Shown here piece after piece: positions 30,452 to 41,284 of a stretch of 64,000 nt of DNA (the first letter of the stretch is position 1; the number at the start of each line of letters is the position of its first letter). Location: assembly GCA_021292165.1 (NCBI GenBank), contig JAHFWL010000180.1:16001-80000 (forward strand). Direction: 5' to 3'. Under the pieces are notes generated by a model, which ran no database searches, had not been told where the DNA came from, and saw only the letters and a list, made by a program, of their open reading frames with translations. Made by a program: the position numbers and the translations under genes. This DNA is from Shinisaurus crocodilurus (taxonomy: Eukaryota > Chordata > Lepidosauria > Squamata > Shinisauridae).

Positions 30452-30601
30452 AGCTTGTCTGAGCGTGGAAAGCTAAGCAGGGTCAGGCCTGGTTATTACC
30501 TGGATGGGAGACCCCTCCTCTAGTTTCCTGCACTGAGCAGGGGGTTGGACTCAACGGCCTTGTAGGCCCCTTCCAACTCGACGATCTATGCATCTATGAA
30601 T
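30452..30601 (+). mobile_element. 5S-derived SINE with CR1 tail, copy 2
   Basis: AGCTTGTCTGAGCGTGGAAA, AGCTAAGCAGGGTCAGGCC and TACCTGGATGGGAGACC, then the CR1-type tail ending ATCTATGCATCTATGAATC. Confidence 0.9.
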
Positions 30602-30849
30602 CATCCCCACAAGGCTTCTCCCATACTTTCCAAGCATTTCCGCGGCTGTTTTATTTTATTTTAACAAAGCAGTCCTAGCAATTTTCATCTCCTCCAGGAG
30701 TAGCTCTTTGTGAAGCCCATGGGTCTTCTTAACTGGCCGTTCTAGACCAAGTCACCCCAAAAATACTTCCCTATTTTCCTCTGGGCTTAGCTGTGATTCG
30801 CACAGCAGCAGGGAGCTGCTGGCGGCAGGAAATGAATCTTCCAAGCAAC

Positions 30850-31135
30850 AGTATTTTATTTTATTTATTTATTGCATTTATGAATCGCCCATCTGGCCGG
30901 CCACCCTGGGCAACGTACAATTAAAGCAATGCAATAATAGCACAACATAACAAAACAGTATAGATTTTTTTTTTTAAATCCTAACCCACCCCATATTCCC
31001 GCCTGAAATACCACGTTTTTAATGCGCGGCGGAAGCTCATCACGGAGGAGGCATGGCGAAGGTCACTAGGGAGGGAGTTCCATAACTGGGGGGCCACCAC
31101 AGAGAAGGCCCTCTTCCTTGTTCCTTGTTGTAATG
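30850..31135 (-). mobile_element. L2 LINE 3' end
   Basis: Minus strand. The tail ATTTATTTATTGCATTTATG is followed by the reversed end of ORF2; GGGAGTTCCATAACTGGGGG decodes to the L2 motif APQLWNSLP. Confidence 0.8.
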
Positions 31136-31139
31136 TGTA

Positions 31140-31918
31140 AAGTATTTTTTTCGGGATGACTTGGCCTAGAATGGCCGGTTAAGACCCATGAATGTTATAA
31201 AAGAGCTGCTCCCGGAGAATGAGACAATGACTGGGACTGGTCTGTAAATCTGACCACACGGCCGGCTGCAATGTTTGGACTTTCCTTTGGGGGGGCGTGG
31301 CTATGGGGGCTGCCGTGATGGGCACCTGCCCCTCGAAATTTACTGCCATCCCATTGGTCCAATGTTCTTCTTCCCCCATCCATTAATTTCTGAGTTGGAT
31401 GCAGGGAGGGAAAGCAGAGGTAAGAAATCTGGGCCAGTCAAAATGGAAATGAGAATACGTGAGCATGGGGGCCTCACATTTGTCATTCAGAGCTGGTATA
31501 TAGGGTTACAGGGGGGTTTGGGTGTGTGTGTGAGGAGAACAGGCCTATTGTAAATCTGGATTAGAAATGCATGTATTTGTTTGTATATTAAAAAAGGGAG
31601 ATAATGTTTTGATCGGCTTGATATCTTTCCGGAATGACAGAACAGAGCAGTTAATTGTTGTGCAAATGTAGTTTCTGTTAAGAACCAGTTATCTTTCGGG
31701 TTTTTGACCCTAGGCAATGTCTGTAGCGGATGGATGGATGGATGTGTGTATGTATGTATATATATATATATATATATATGTTGCCTTCATTCCAGATCCC
31801 AGCAGAGAGCAAAAGAAAACCTTGTATGTGTTGGCTTTTGAATGGCTCCCGACAAGAACTTTGCATTTGCGTGAAATTATCTTCGCATGCATAATTTCTC
31901 ATCCCACACACACAAAAA

Positions 31919-31949
<31 letters not shown>

Positions 31950-32600
31950 ATAAAACTGCTTTTGCATGTAAAAATAATGTTGTTTATCATTTAATTCCTT
32001 TGGAATTTACCCTCCCGGCCCCTGCATCCGCACACTTTTTTCCTCAAGCAAATTGAGCTAAAGAAACATTTGCGGGAAAGGGCACCTTACCTCAAGAGAT
32101 TGCCTCTGCATTTGAGGGCACAAAACCTTAGTGTGGAGGCAGCTGTGGGTTCTCCCCCATTGCCAGGTATTAATCTGCATCTCTTGCTGGATGTTTTGTT
32201 TGCAAAATGTTGCCTTCCCAATCTGAAACATCTCGTGCAGAACCGGCTTTAGGAAGGGAGTGTAACGCAGCGTTCAGGTGTTTTTTTTGAAGATGAAAAT
32301 GGGATCTTGTCAGATGGCTGAGGGATGCAATCTATGGACATGTTATCAAATAATAAAATCACATGGGTGTATAATGTAGGGGTGGAGCGCTGAATCTCGC
32401 ATTTGACTGCATTTACATACAAAATAAATGTGAAATGCTGAAGTGTTATCATTGGCCCAGTGCAGTTGGGCGACTTTGCAAAAGGAGGGAGCGAGGGAGA
32501 AAGGAGCCAGGCATAGGGAACCTCAGGGCCTGCTCCAGCTGGACTACCCCCACCCGGAGATGAGAGGGTAAGCAGGAACCCACAGCTGATTCCACCAGCC
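31140..32600. other. mostly unique stretch with microsatellites
   Basis: 31265-31365 is a dispersed repeat shared with 59900-60005 (TTTGGACTTTCC, then GGGCACCTGCCCCTCGAAA). (GGAT)n(TATG)n(TA)n lies at 31729-31778 and (GT)n at 31918-31946. No exon recognised. Confidence 0.45.
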
Positions 32601-32624
32601 CTGCTGTAAAGTCTACTTAATTTT

Positions 32625-32818
32625 TTCCTCTTCCCTCCCCTTCCCTTTTTCCTTGTGTGTCGTGTCTGCTTTAGACTGTAAACCTGAGGGCAGGGACTGT
32701 TTCACTTACTGATTGATTGTCAGCCACTCTGGGAGCCTTCTTTTTTTTGGGGGGGGGGGCTGAGGAACAGGATAAAATACTTTAAATAAATAAATAATAA
32801 ATAAATAAATATAAAACT
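32625..32818 (+). mobile_element. L2-type 3' UTR fragment
   Basis: CCTTGTGTGTCGTGTCTGC, GTAAACCTGAGGGCAGGGAC, CAGCCACTCTGGGAGCC, tail AAATAAATAAATAATAAAT. Confidence 0.6.
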
Positions 32819-32907
32819 GTTACTGGGGAAGGGCTGGGATAGTTGCACCAGGAACTGTTTCCTGCTCATGCCACGAAGAGAGGGAGAGCAACAAGGCCAG
32901 TGCTGAG

Positions 32908-33330
32908 GTTTGTTTGTTTATTTATTATTCTCATTTCTACCCTGCCCTGAATTTAAAAACAACAACAACATTAAAACATCCAATACAATCATAAAACATA
33001 AAATGCTACGGAAACCAGTTAGGCAGCAGCACAGCTAACCACTCATAAAAGTGTTGGGGAATAAATGGGTTTCACCCTGGCACTGACATGATAGTGACGA
33101 TGTTGTCGCCAGGCGTATCTCTTGGGAGAGGGCTTTGCACAGTTGGGGTGCCACCACGGAGAAGGCTCTGTGTCCCCTGTCACCACTCGACGGACTTCCC
33201 TCAGTGGTGGGACAATGAGATGGGCCTCCCCCACAGGTCTGTGGGCACGGACAGGGTGGTACAGGGAGAGGGCAAGCTTCACGGGCCCCCACTTTTGGGG
33301 CAGCTGGGACCCCCGCTTGCTCCTCCAGTG
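32908..33330 (-). mobile_element. L2 LINE 3' end
   Basis: Minus strand. The reversed ORF2 end decodes to RAFSVVAPQLCKALSQEIRL and GETHLFPNTF, the L2 C-terminal pattern, with the AT-rich 3' UTR on the left. Confidence 0.8.
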
Positions 33331-33734
33331 TCAGAATCTGCTGGTAGGTACTTAGTGGCAAAGGCAAGACAGCCAAAGCAACATTAACAGAAGCGCTGGG
33401 AACAGCATTCAGCTCTTGTCCCCATGGGATGAAAAAGTGTCTTTTGGAAGCGCATTGTGACTCTCCTTGTGGCAGGCTTTATTGGAGTCTTTAAAACTGT
33501 GGTCCCTATGTCTTGAGGCTCGCCCACTGGCCCAGGCGGAGTTGTAAGGTGCCCTTTGTGTCTCCTCTTTTACAGGGAACAGTCTTCTATTTGTAGGGCT
33601 GGCAGGTGGCCATCCTCTCTTTTGGAAGAATCCTCAATTTGAAGGGCTGCCCGGTCTGATTCCCGTTTAAAGATAAAGTACCATCAGCAGGAAGAGCTGG
33701 GCCTTGAAGTTGCCCACTCACAGCACCCGGAACC

Positions 33735-33905
33735 TCTTATTTATTTATTTACACCATTTTTACCCCGCTCTTCAGCCAAAAAATAAAAAAATAAAAAAGC
33801 CTCCCAGAGCGACTTACAAAGATTAACATTAGACAGTCCCTGCCCTCAGGCTTACAATGTGAAAGACATGACACAAAAGGAAAAGGGATTGGGAGGGAGG
33901 AGGAA
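33735..33905 (-). mobile_element. L2-type 3' UTR fragment
   Basis: TTATTTATTTATTTACACC, GACAGTCCCTGCCCTCAGGC, GACATGACACAAAAGGAAAA. Confidence 0.6.
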
Positions 33906-33959
33906 GAAAGCAAAACTCAGGCACCAATTCTTAGTTACAAGGTTCTTGTAGATGTTTTT

Positions 33960-34320
33960 TTTCTTTTTCCTGGCAGGGAAGGGCAAAACTAGCTCCCTGC
34001 AGCTGTGCCTTCTTTGGCCGATGCGTGGGGTCTGGCTGGTCTCCCCCTTGCCTGAGGGAGGGTGCCGCCCCCCCAGTGGCCCTCGGTTCTCTGGCCGATG
34101 GATGAGGCCAGAGTTTGCCGCCCCAGGGAACTGTCACTTGGAGCTGTGTGTTCCTTTTGGCAGTGAAGGGTGAAGCGAGCTCCCTGCAGCTGCTCCCTCT
34201 CTGGCCGATGTATGGGGCCAGGCTGGTCTCCCCCTTGCCGTGATGTTAATCCTGGGAGGCAGGGGGTGCAGCCTCCCAGTGCCCCCCTCTGTTCTCTGGT
34301 CAGAGTCTTCTTTATCCCTG
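33960..34320 (-). repeat. dispersed repeat V, two tandem copies
   Basis: AGCTCCCTGCAGCTG and CTCTGGCCGATG ... GGCTGGTCTCCCCCTTGC occur twice about 180 bp apart. A third copy on the other strand is split by the hAT element at 18374. Class unknown. Confidence 0.65.
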
Positions 34321-34589
34321 GGATGTATAAGAATGTGCAAAGGTAATGCGAGGTTGGAGGACAGGGCGGTTTTCTCATACGAAGAGGCCAGCAGCTTTCC
34401 ATAGGGATGGGGGAGGAATTCATTCAGTTCGCATGTTCATGCAAACTTACCAAATTTGATCACACCAAGTACAACTGGACTTGCCCTGGAGAACGCGGGA
34501 AACGTTTTGTTGTTGCAAGCCATTTTGCTGACCACTCAAACTCAACTTTACCTTCTGGTTCTAAGCATAGAATGCTCAAGAGCAATTGT

Positions 34590-35190
34590 TTATGCAGCTG
34601 TAAGACAACAGAACCCATGGTGCAGTGTGGCTTTGAGTGAAATCCAAGTGTGAGGGAACTGGTTATGAGCCATAAGACTACAGAAGCTATGATGCAGGGT
34701 GGCTGTGGGTGAAATCTGCAGGTGTGGGAAATGTTTATGAGCCATAGGACTACAGAGCATATGATGTAGAGTGGCTGTGGGTGAAATCTGCAGGTGTGGG
34801 AACTGTTTATGAGCCACAAGACTACAGAACCTATGATGCAGTGTATCTTTGAGGGACGTGTGGGAGGGAAATGTTTATGAGCCATAAGACTACAGAACCT
34901 ATGATGCAGGGTGGCTGTGGGTGAAATCTGCAGGTGTGGGAAATGTTTATGAGCCATAACTGGCTCAGCTTGTCTGAGCGTGGAAAGCTAAGCAGGGTCA
35001 GGCCTGGTTATTACTTGGATGGGAGACCCCTCCTCTAGTTTCCTGCATTGAGCAGGGGGTTGGACTCGATAGCCTTGTAGGCTCCTTCCAACTCTATGAT
35101 CTATGAAATCTATGAGAACCGATGATGCAGTGTACCTTTGAGGGATGTGTGGGAGGGAAATGTTTAGGAGCCATGAGGCTTCAGAACCCT
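34590..35190. repeat. ~72-bp minisatellite interrupted by a 5S-SINE
   Basis: Five to six units containing TTATGAGCCATAAGACTAC and GTGAAATCTGCAGGTGTGGG; the spacing is 70-72 bp, a multiple of three. The minus strand therefore has a long repeated-peptide frame (units with HKHFPHLQISPTATLHH), an artefact of the period. The array resumes after the SINE at about 35115. Confidence 0.85.
34960..35114 (+). mobile_element. 5S-derived SINE with CR1 tail, copy 3
   Basis: TGGCTCAGCTTGTCTGAGCG, AAGCTAAGCAGGGTCAGG, TACTTGGATGGGAGACC, then GAGCAGGGGGTTGGACTCGA and octamers ATCTATGAA. It lies inside the minisatellite, so it inserted after the array formed. Confidence 0.93.
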
Positions 35191-35199
35191 TTTCACTTT

Positions 35200-36245
35200 G
35201 CTCATTGGCCTCCGAAGTTAGAAGAGAGCCCCCGCTTTTTTGCTTTTCTCCTCCTTCCTCTGCCCCTTTCTTCATTGTTTTCTTCTACTTCTTTATTATT
35301 ATTTTTTTATTTCTTTCCATCTTTAGCCCATCTCCTGTCGGCCATGATGGAGCTGTCATGGTTTAGCGGCTCCCATCTCTGGCTCAGGCACCTGTGTTCT
35401 CAAACCATTTAATCTCCCTTGCTCCTTTCACAGAGAGATTCTATTTATAAACACCCCCCTCCCAGCCAAACAAAATGGAAAAGGGGGGAGGGAGAGAGAG
35501 ATCAAAATCTAATTATATGTCATTGATTTCTTTCCAAATTTCCTTCTAATACATTTTTGGACTCCTCAATGGCCATTTCTCTCTCCTTTGCCTTCACCGG
35601 TCACTTTCCGTTCTCCCTTTCTTTTATTCCTTCCTCCAGCTGCAGCAACCCCTTCGTGTGAATATGAGGAGCTGTGTTGCCCTGCGTAGCTCTGTGCTCG
35701 AAAAACTGCAAAGGTCTTGGGGGAAGATAGAAACCGATAATAGTTATGGATTTAATAGGAAATAAGACGTCTGGGGCACACACCTCCTTATAAGCAAAAG
35801 GTAGATTTTATAGCGTAAACACCCCCCCACTTCCTGTATGAAGTTAGGGCTCTGAATTATGTGCTATTGCCTAGAGATGAACTATTTGTGATTATTTCTT
35901 TGTGTGTGTGTGTGTGTCCCAGAAAAAAAGAAGAAGGCCATTGTGATACTAAAGCCACGAAGCACTTCAGAAGGCTGAAATATGCTACCGTTTCTCAGTG
36001 CTGCGGGGCGGAGACAAAACATGCCAGGGGGGAATCCCTCGATTTGGCCGTGCAAAATTTTGCACGAGGGTCAAGGAATATACAACAAGTGGAGTTGCAG
36101 TTTGGTGGAGGGCGACCGGCTTCGGTGACTGGAAAAGCAAAAGCTTGCATTGGCTGCTGTGGCGTGCAGGAAGGTGTCTTTATACCAGGTCAGAATATTT
36201 GTCCATTTATTTCAGTGTTGTCAGGAAACTCGGCCCAGGGAGAGT
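35200..36245. other. unique stretch
   Basis: T/C-rich at 35240-35330, (GT)n at 35900-35918. No repeat family or exon recognised. Confidence 0.45.
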
Positions 36246-36249
36246 AGAG

Positions 36250-36428
36250 GCCTGTGGCTTACGCTGGCTCAGCTTGTCTGAGCGTGGAAAGCTAAGCAGG
36301 GTCAGGCCTGGTTATTACTTGGATGGGAGGCCCCTCCTCTAGTTTCCTGCACTGAGCAGGGGGTTGGACTCGATGGCCTTGTAGGCTCCTTCCAGCTCTA
36401 TGATCTATGAAATCTATGAAATCTATGA
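36250..36428 (+). mobile_element. 5S-derived SINE with CR1 tail, copy 4 (full length)
   Basis: Begins GCCTGTGGCTTACGCTGGCT, which aligns with the 5' start of vertebrate 5S rRNA (GCCTACGGCC...). The promoter boxes follow and then the CR1 3' end, with three ATCTATGA-type octamers. Total about 178 bp. The head keeps box A and box C, so RNA polymerase III transcription is plausible. Confidence 0.94.
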
Positions 36429-36622
36429 CTCCTATTCCGGTGGGGCTCCTAATCCATTGCAGGTTTCACTCGGAGCTTTATGGGAGCTCTCCATGGTGCT
36501 GAACGCCAACCCCCCCAATAGCTCCACCACCATGGAGCACCATGGATAGGTCCTATAAAGCTCAGAGTGAAACCTGCAATGGATTAGCAGCCCCACTGGA
36601 ATTGGAGTCACTCCCCAGCCCA
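36427..36622. mobile_element. family P MITE
   Basis: GACTCCTATTCCGGTGGGGC to GCCCCACTGGAATTGGAGTC. The arms pair through GAGCTCTCCATGGTGCTGAA. Directly abuts the 5S-SINE. Confidence 0.8.
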
Positions 36623-36739
36623 GGGGTGGAATTCTGGGGTTCGCCGGACGGCCGTGCCCCCTTCTCCTGGCTGCAGTGCCTTTCTCCAGAACCACCAATT
36701 GTTTCATGGCTTCCTGACTTTTGCATGTCCCCCCACCCC

Positions 36740-36925
36740 TCTTTCTAAAAGGTGGAAATGGCTCTCCTATGGCTTGCTGGCCGTAAGAGCTTTATGCTAC
36801 GCTGTGCTGGTATTTTGTTTTGTATTTTTGCCCTCTCCTCTTTTGCCTTTGGCTCCTCCCCCTTCGCCTCTGGCCCCGCCCACCACCGGAATGCAGCCCC
36901 CCCCCCCCCGAGAGCGGCTCTCCGA
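36740..36925. mobile_element. hAT-like fragment, family E
   Basis: GTAAGAGCTTTATGCTACGC, TTGCCTTTGGCTCCTCCCCC and CGCCCACCACCGGAATGCAG match 42.66-42.85 kb. No clear ends. Confidence 0.5.
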
Positions 36926-36995
36926 CTTTCAAAGTGGCTCACGACGAACAACAGCAACAAATCATATGAAGTAATTAATACCAATGGAGCCAGAG

Positions 36996-37250
36996 AGAGC
37001 CAGTGTGCCGTAGTGGTTAGGCTGTTGGGCTGGACCTCGGGGGATCCGGGTTATAGTCCTGAATCCAGTCTTCTGAAGCTCCCTGGGTGACTTTGGGCCA
37101 GTCACTGACTCTCAGCCTAGCCTACCTCACAGGGTTGTTGTGAGGATATAATGGAGAGGAGATGGACCATGTACCCTGCCTCCTTGGGTTCCTTCCAGGA
37201 GGAAAAATAGGCAGGATATAAATGTAACAACAACAGCAGCAACAACAATC
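36996..37250 (+). mobile_element. Sauria SINE
   Basis: GAGCCAGTGTGCCGTAGTGG ... GGCAGGATATAAATGTAACA with a CAACAACAG tail. Confidence 0.9.
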
Positions 37251-37395
37251 TGTTAAAAAAGGGGGAGAAATCACCCCAGCCAATAATGATGTATTAACAT
37301 ATCAGTACAGATCATGAGGACTAGTGAAATGCCCTTCGTTATAAGAGTGACCATAGCTCAGATCTCCCTAAGATCTGATTGCAACCATACCGAGT

Positions 37396-37558
37396 TGCCA
37401 CACACTGAGTCAGACTAAGGGCCCATCTACCCCAGTATTGTTGACACTGACGGGCAGAAATGGTTCTCCCGGGTTTCAGGCGGGAGATTCCCAAGCCACA
37501 CCAAGAGATTCAGGGATTGTAACTGGGCCCCTTTGCAGGCAAAGCAAGGCTCCACCAC
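37396..37558 (-). mobile_element. tRNA-type SINE with CR1-b-like tail
   Basis: Minus strand: CACTGAGTCAGACTAAGGGC, GTTGACACTGACGGGCAG, CCTTTGCAGGCAAAGC, CTCCACCACTG. Confidence 0.65.
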
Positions 37559-37559
37559 T

Positions 37560-37755
37560 GATCTGGGTTCTAGTCCCCACTCAACCGTGAAGCTCATTGG
37601 ATGACTTAGGGCCGGTCACTGACTCTCGGCCTAACCTACCTCACAGGGTTGTTATGAGGATAAAATGGAGAGCAGGAGGACCATGTAAGCCACCTTGGAT
37701 TCCTTGGAGGAAAGGTGGGATATAAATTTAACAAACAAACAAACAAACAAACAAG
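37560..37755 (+). mobile_element. Sauria SINE, head truncated
   Basis: GATCTGGGTTCTAGTCCCC ... GGTGGGATATAAATTTAAC with an (ACAAACA)n tail. Confidence 0.88.
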
Positions 37756-37764
37756 GAATGGACG

Positions 37765-38135
37765 AATCTGTCTGTTTAACTTTCTATGACTTTCACATTT
37801 TTTCCGAGCATAAATTTGTTCTGTCCCATTTCCACATCAGTTTGCAGATGTATTTCAAAGTCTTTGTGAAAATGGGAACATGGTTTTTTTTAACTATGAA
37901 GATTCATTTCCTGCAAATGTACACAATCTTTTGCAAGCAATTGTACCCTGATGTATGCCTTTTTTGTTTATGGTTTCCCACCATTGCATGCATTTTTGTA
38001 CCTGCCCTTTTTAAAAAAAATCCGAGAACTGCTTTGCAAAATTCGGAGAAGTCCGAAACCTGAAGGATAATTGTGTTCCAGTTTGCATATTAGTTTGGAA
38101 AGTGCAAATTAGGTCAGTTCCTATTAAAAGGTAAA
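37765..38135. mobile_element. decayed element related to 25.43-25.86 kb
   Basis: CATTGCATGCATTTTTGTAC, CCGAGAACTGCTTTGCAAAA, TTCGGAGAAGTCCGAAACC. Confidence 0.5.
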
Positions 38136-38139
38136 CCAA

Positions 38140-38776
38140 ATAAATTCCTCCCTCCTCTTTCCTTGTATAAGGGCAGCCAGGTTCCTTCAGTTCTATCATG
38201 AAAGAAAAGGAGGCTATAAATGTCACAATAAAATGACGAGCTAGAATTTTAACAGGAATGCACTCTGCACGTGCATGGCGATTCTAGCCTGGGAGTACAA
38301 ATCAAGTGCTCATTACCCAGCCAGAGCCTTGTCAAACATGATTTTTCTGAATATGGTATATCTGGAATCCCTTGGAATTTTCTTTTCAGCATTGAAAGGG
38401 TTAATACCGTAAGGGAATATAGAGAGAAGCATAGGTCACTGCTCATCAGTTTTCCCCTACTGGGTTTTCCCTGTCAATATATTGAGTATTTTCTAATCTG
38501 GGTCCTTCTGAGGACTGAATATGACCAGATGCGGTATTAGCTCGCCTTCACAATTGCCTCCCGTAATCAGCGCTTTTGTCCAGCCACGTTTGTCCCACCC
38601 CAGAAAGGAAATGGAACAGCGGATCGGACAAACGGTAGTGTGCCGCCAAATCAGAACGGGAAACCGTTTGGAGAGGGGTTTGAATTCTGATTTGGATGCC
38701 AGCCAAACTTGCGGTACATTGTTTGCCTGATTAGTGTGTAACAACAGACTATGTTTTCTGTTGAGCTGGAAAATGA
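38140..38776. other. unique stretch, nothing recognised
   Basis: Balanced composition, no repeat family. Frames up to 89 codons without domains. Confidence 0.45.
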
Positions 38777-38779
38777 ATA

Positions 38780-40061
38780 CAGTAATACCTCGGATTACGA
38801 GTAACTCGGTATACGAGCTTCTCGTAAAACGAGCAAAATTTTATCATTTGTTTCGATTTGGAGGACGAGCGTGTCTCGGAACACGAGCCACACGCTGTGC
38901 CCCCGACTAGCACTTAAAGTGCCAGCTCCCCGGCTTTGCCTAGCTGGGAGGGAGCCCCATGGAGGCGAGGCGCAGCCGCTCACTCTGCGGGCGCCTCGCG
39001 CTGCTGCGCCGGCTCCCTGCCTGGGAGCCCCATGGAAGTGAGGCCGCTCGCTGTGCGGGCGCCTTGCGCCCCTGCGGCGGCGCCTTGCACCGCTGCGCTG
39101 GCTCCCTGCCTGGGAGCCAGCAAAGCACCCCATGGAGATGAGGCGAGGGAGCCGCGTTGCTCGCTCTGTGTGCGCCTCGCGCTGCTGCTTTGCCTGCTTC
39201 CTGCCTGGGAGCTGGCAAAGCGGCAGCGCGAGGCACACACAGAGCGAGAGGCTGCGCCACGCCTCCATTGGGCTCCCTGTCAGGGAGCCCAATGGAGGCG
39301 AGTGAGCGGCCGCTCGCTCTGCCTGCGCCTCGCGCTGCCGCTTTACTTGCCAGGGAGCTGCGTGGAGGCGTTCCCGCTGCTCCCTGCCTCTTCCAGCGGG
39401 GGCTCGCCTCTCTGCGAGCCGCCCGCGCTGCTATCGCCGGTCCCGTCGCGTCCCCTGCTGCTCCGGAAGTGACGCGACGGGAACTGCAGGGTCCCGTCGC
39501 GTCACTTCCGGGGCAGCAAGGGACGCGACGGGACCGGCGATAGCAGCGCGGGCGGCTCGCCGAGGAGTTGAACCTCCCCTGGAAGAGGCAAGGAGCAGCG
39601 GGAACGCCTCCACGCAGCTCCCTGGCAAAGCTCCACGCAGCTCCCTGGCGAGCAAAGCGGCAGCGCGAGGGTCCCGTCGCGTCATGCAGCTCCCTGGCAG
39701 GGAGCTGGCAAAGTGCTTTGCTGGCTCCCTGGCAGGGAGGTGCGGCCACTCGCGCTGCGGGCACCTTGCGCGCTGCCGTGCCGCTTCCCTGCCCGGGAGC
39801 CGGCATGGCAGCGCGAGAGGCACCTGCAGAGCGAGTGGCTGCGCCGTGCCTGCCCTCCACGCACCATTTAATCACTGCTTTGCAGGCTCCCTCCATGGGG
39901 CTCCCTCCCAGGGAACCAGCAAAGCAGTGAGTAAATGGTTGTGGAACGAATCATCTGAGTTCCCATTATTTCTAATGGGAAAACTCGCTTTGATATGCGA
40001 GTGTTTTGGATTACAAGCATGGTTCTGGAACGAATTATGCTCGTAATCCAAGGTATTACTG
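38780..40061. mobile_element. 1.28-kb pogo/Tigger-type element with GC-rich palindromic core
   Basis: Starts CAGTAATACCTCGGATTACG and ends GTAATCCAAGGTATTACTG, with TA on both sides (38778-38779, 40062-40063). The termini match the 250-262-bp MITEs here. The core (38880-39930) is GC-rich, with repeated CTGCCTGGGAGC and GCGCCTCGCGCTGC units. A large inverted repeat centred near 39487 has arms GCCCGCGCTGCTATCGCCGG and its complement. A 318-codon minus-strand frame is a GC artefact; no transposase is present. Confidence 0.85.
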
Positions 40062-40063
40062 TA

Positions 40064-40595
40064 CGCGACTTACCCACTGTTTTTTTCTCCCCCCCAGTTC
40101 CCAAAAGTTCCGAGACAGTTCTCAGCTCAAAGAATGGATCAAAATATGTTCAAAAAAGGATGGAAAGAAAATATAGGGGCGGGGCGATCCCATGGCCCCT
40201 CGAAAGGGTCTAGAAGGCCATAGGATTTTTTTTTGGGGGGGGGAGTCCCAGCTTTGACATCAGAAAGTAGCTTCGGGAGAAGTCAGAGAAGTGACCTCAG
40301 AGGAGGAGGAAAGGGGGTGTTTTGGTGGGCAGGGAGGGAGACCAGAGAGGCCAGGATATGAGATATACTGAGCCTCCTCCAGCTGCCTACGCCACCCTTC
40401 AAAGCACCCTTGCTAGACGGGCTGAAACGCCCATCTAGCGAAAATTGCCAAAGACCAAGGATGGGGAGGTGAAGATCGTCTCTGCTGCTCCTCCCGCCCT
40501 GCTGCCTTCAGCCCAGGAGGGTGCAGGAATCTCAGAAGCCTCCAAATGTGGAGGCTTCCACGCCGCGAAGGTGCAGTCGATAGGACTGCCCCCTC
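40064..40595. other. unique stretch
   Basis: GGGG run at 40230-40240. No repeat family or exon recognised. Confidence 0.4.
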
Positions 40596-40596
40596 A

Positions 40597-40965
40597 AGAG
40601 CACAAGAGCCCTGTTGGATCAGATGAAGGGTGCATCCAGTCCAGCATTCTGTTCACACAGTGGCCAACCAGCTGCCCGTGGGAAACCCACAGGTGAAACA
40701 TGAGAGCAATAACACCCTCCTGGTTGTATCCTCCAGCCACTGGTGTACATAGGCAGACTGCCTCTGATCCTGGAGGTAGCATATACGTAGCCATCAGGAC
40801 TAGTAGCCATTGATAGCCTTCTCCGCCATGAGTTTGTCCAGTCCTCTTTTAGAGCCCTCCAAATTGGTGGCCACCACCCCATCTTGTGGAAGTGAATTCC
40901 ATAGTTTAACGATGCACTGTTTCCCTGTGTATTGCAAGTTCCTCTTCCTTACATCCCACCTTTCC
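40597..40965 (-). mobile_element. CR1 LINE 3' end (subfamily b)
   Basis: Minus strand. The 3' UTR GGATCAGATGAAGGGTGCAT leads into the end of ORF2, which decodes to LWNSLPQDGVVATNLEGSKR and GLDKLMAEKAINGY followed by a stop. Confidence 0.92.
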
Positions 40966-41284
40966 ACTAAAAAAAAATATTGCTCAAGCTGGTTAGCAAC
41001 CATAAAATGCAGATACAATAAATATATATATATATATTTAAAACATATAAACAAAACAATGAAAAACACATCTATTGAAATTTAAGGACGTGTCAATGAA
41101 AAAATAAACAAACTAAATCAGTGGTTTATAAACATCTACTAACCAGTTGGTAGCCATTTGTCTCCCATCCCAACATTATGACACCCATGTGTCCTACTCT
41201 TTTGGAAGTCTTCCTCTGTTTGAGGGGCTGTCCAGTCCAAGTCCAGTTTAAAGATAAAGAACCATCAGAAGGGGAGAGCAGGCA
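40966..41284. other. AT-rich stretch
   Basis: (TA)n at 41020-41036. GTCCTACTCTTTTGGAAGTC and GAGGGGCTGTCCAGTCC resemble 33590-33700 and 53825-53940, so part is a dispersed repeat of unknown class. Confidence 0.4.

Noticed and set aside
34460..34957. 165-codon minus-strand repeated-peptide frame
   Set aside because: Caused by a minisatellite with a period divisible by three.
38940..39896. 318-codon minus-strand frame
   Set aside because: Ala/Arg/Gly-rich translation of GC-rich palindromic repeats inside a transposon. Overlapping frames on both strands are equally open and no domain is visible.
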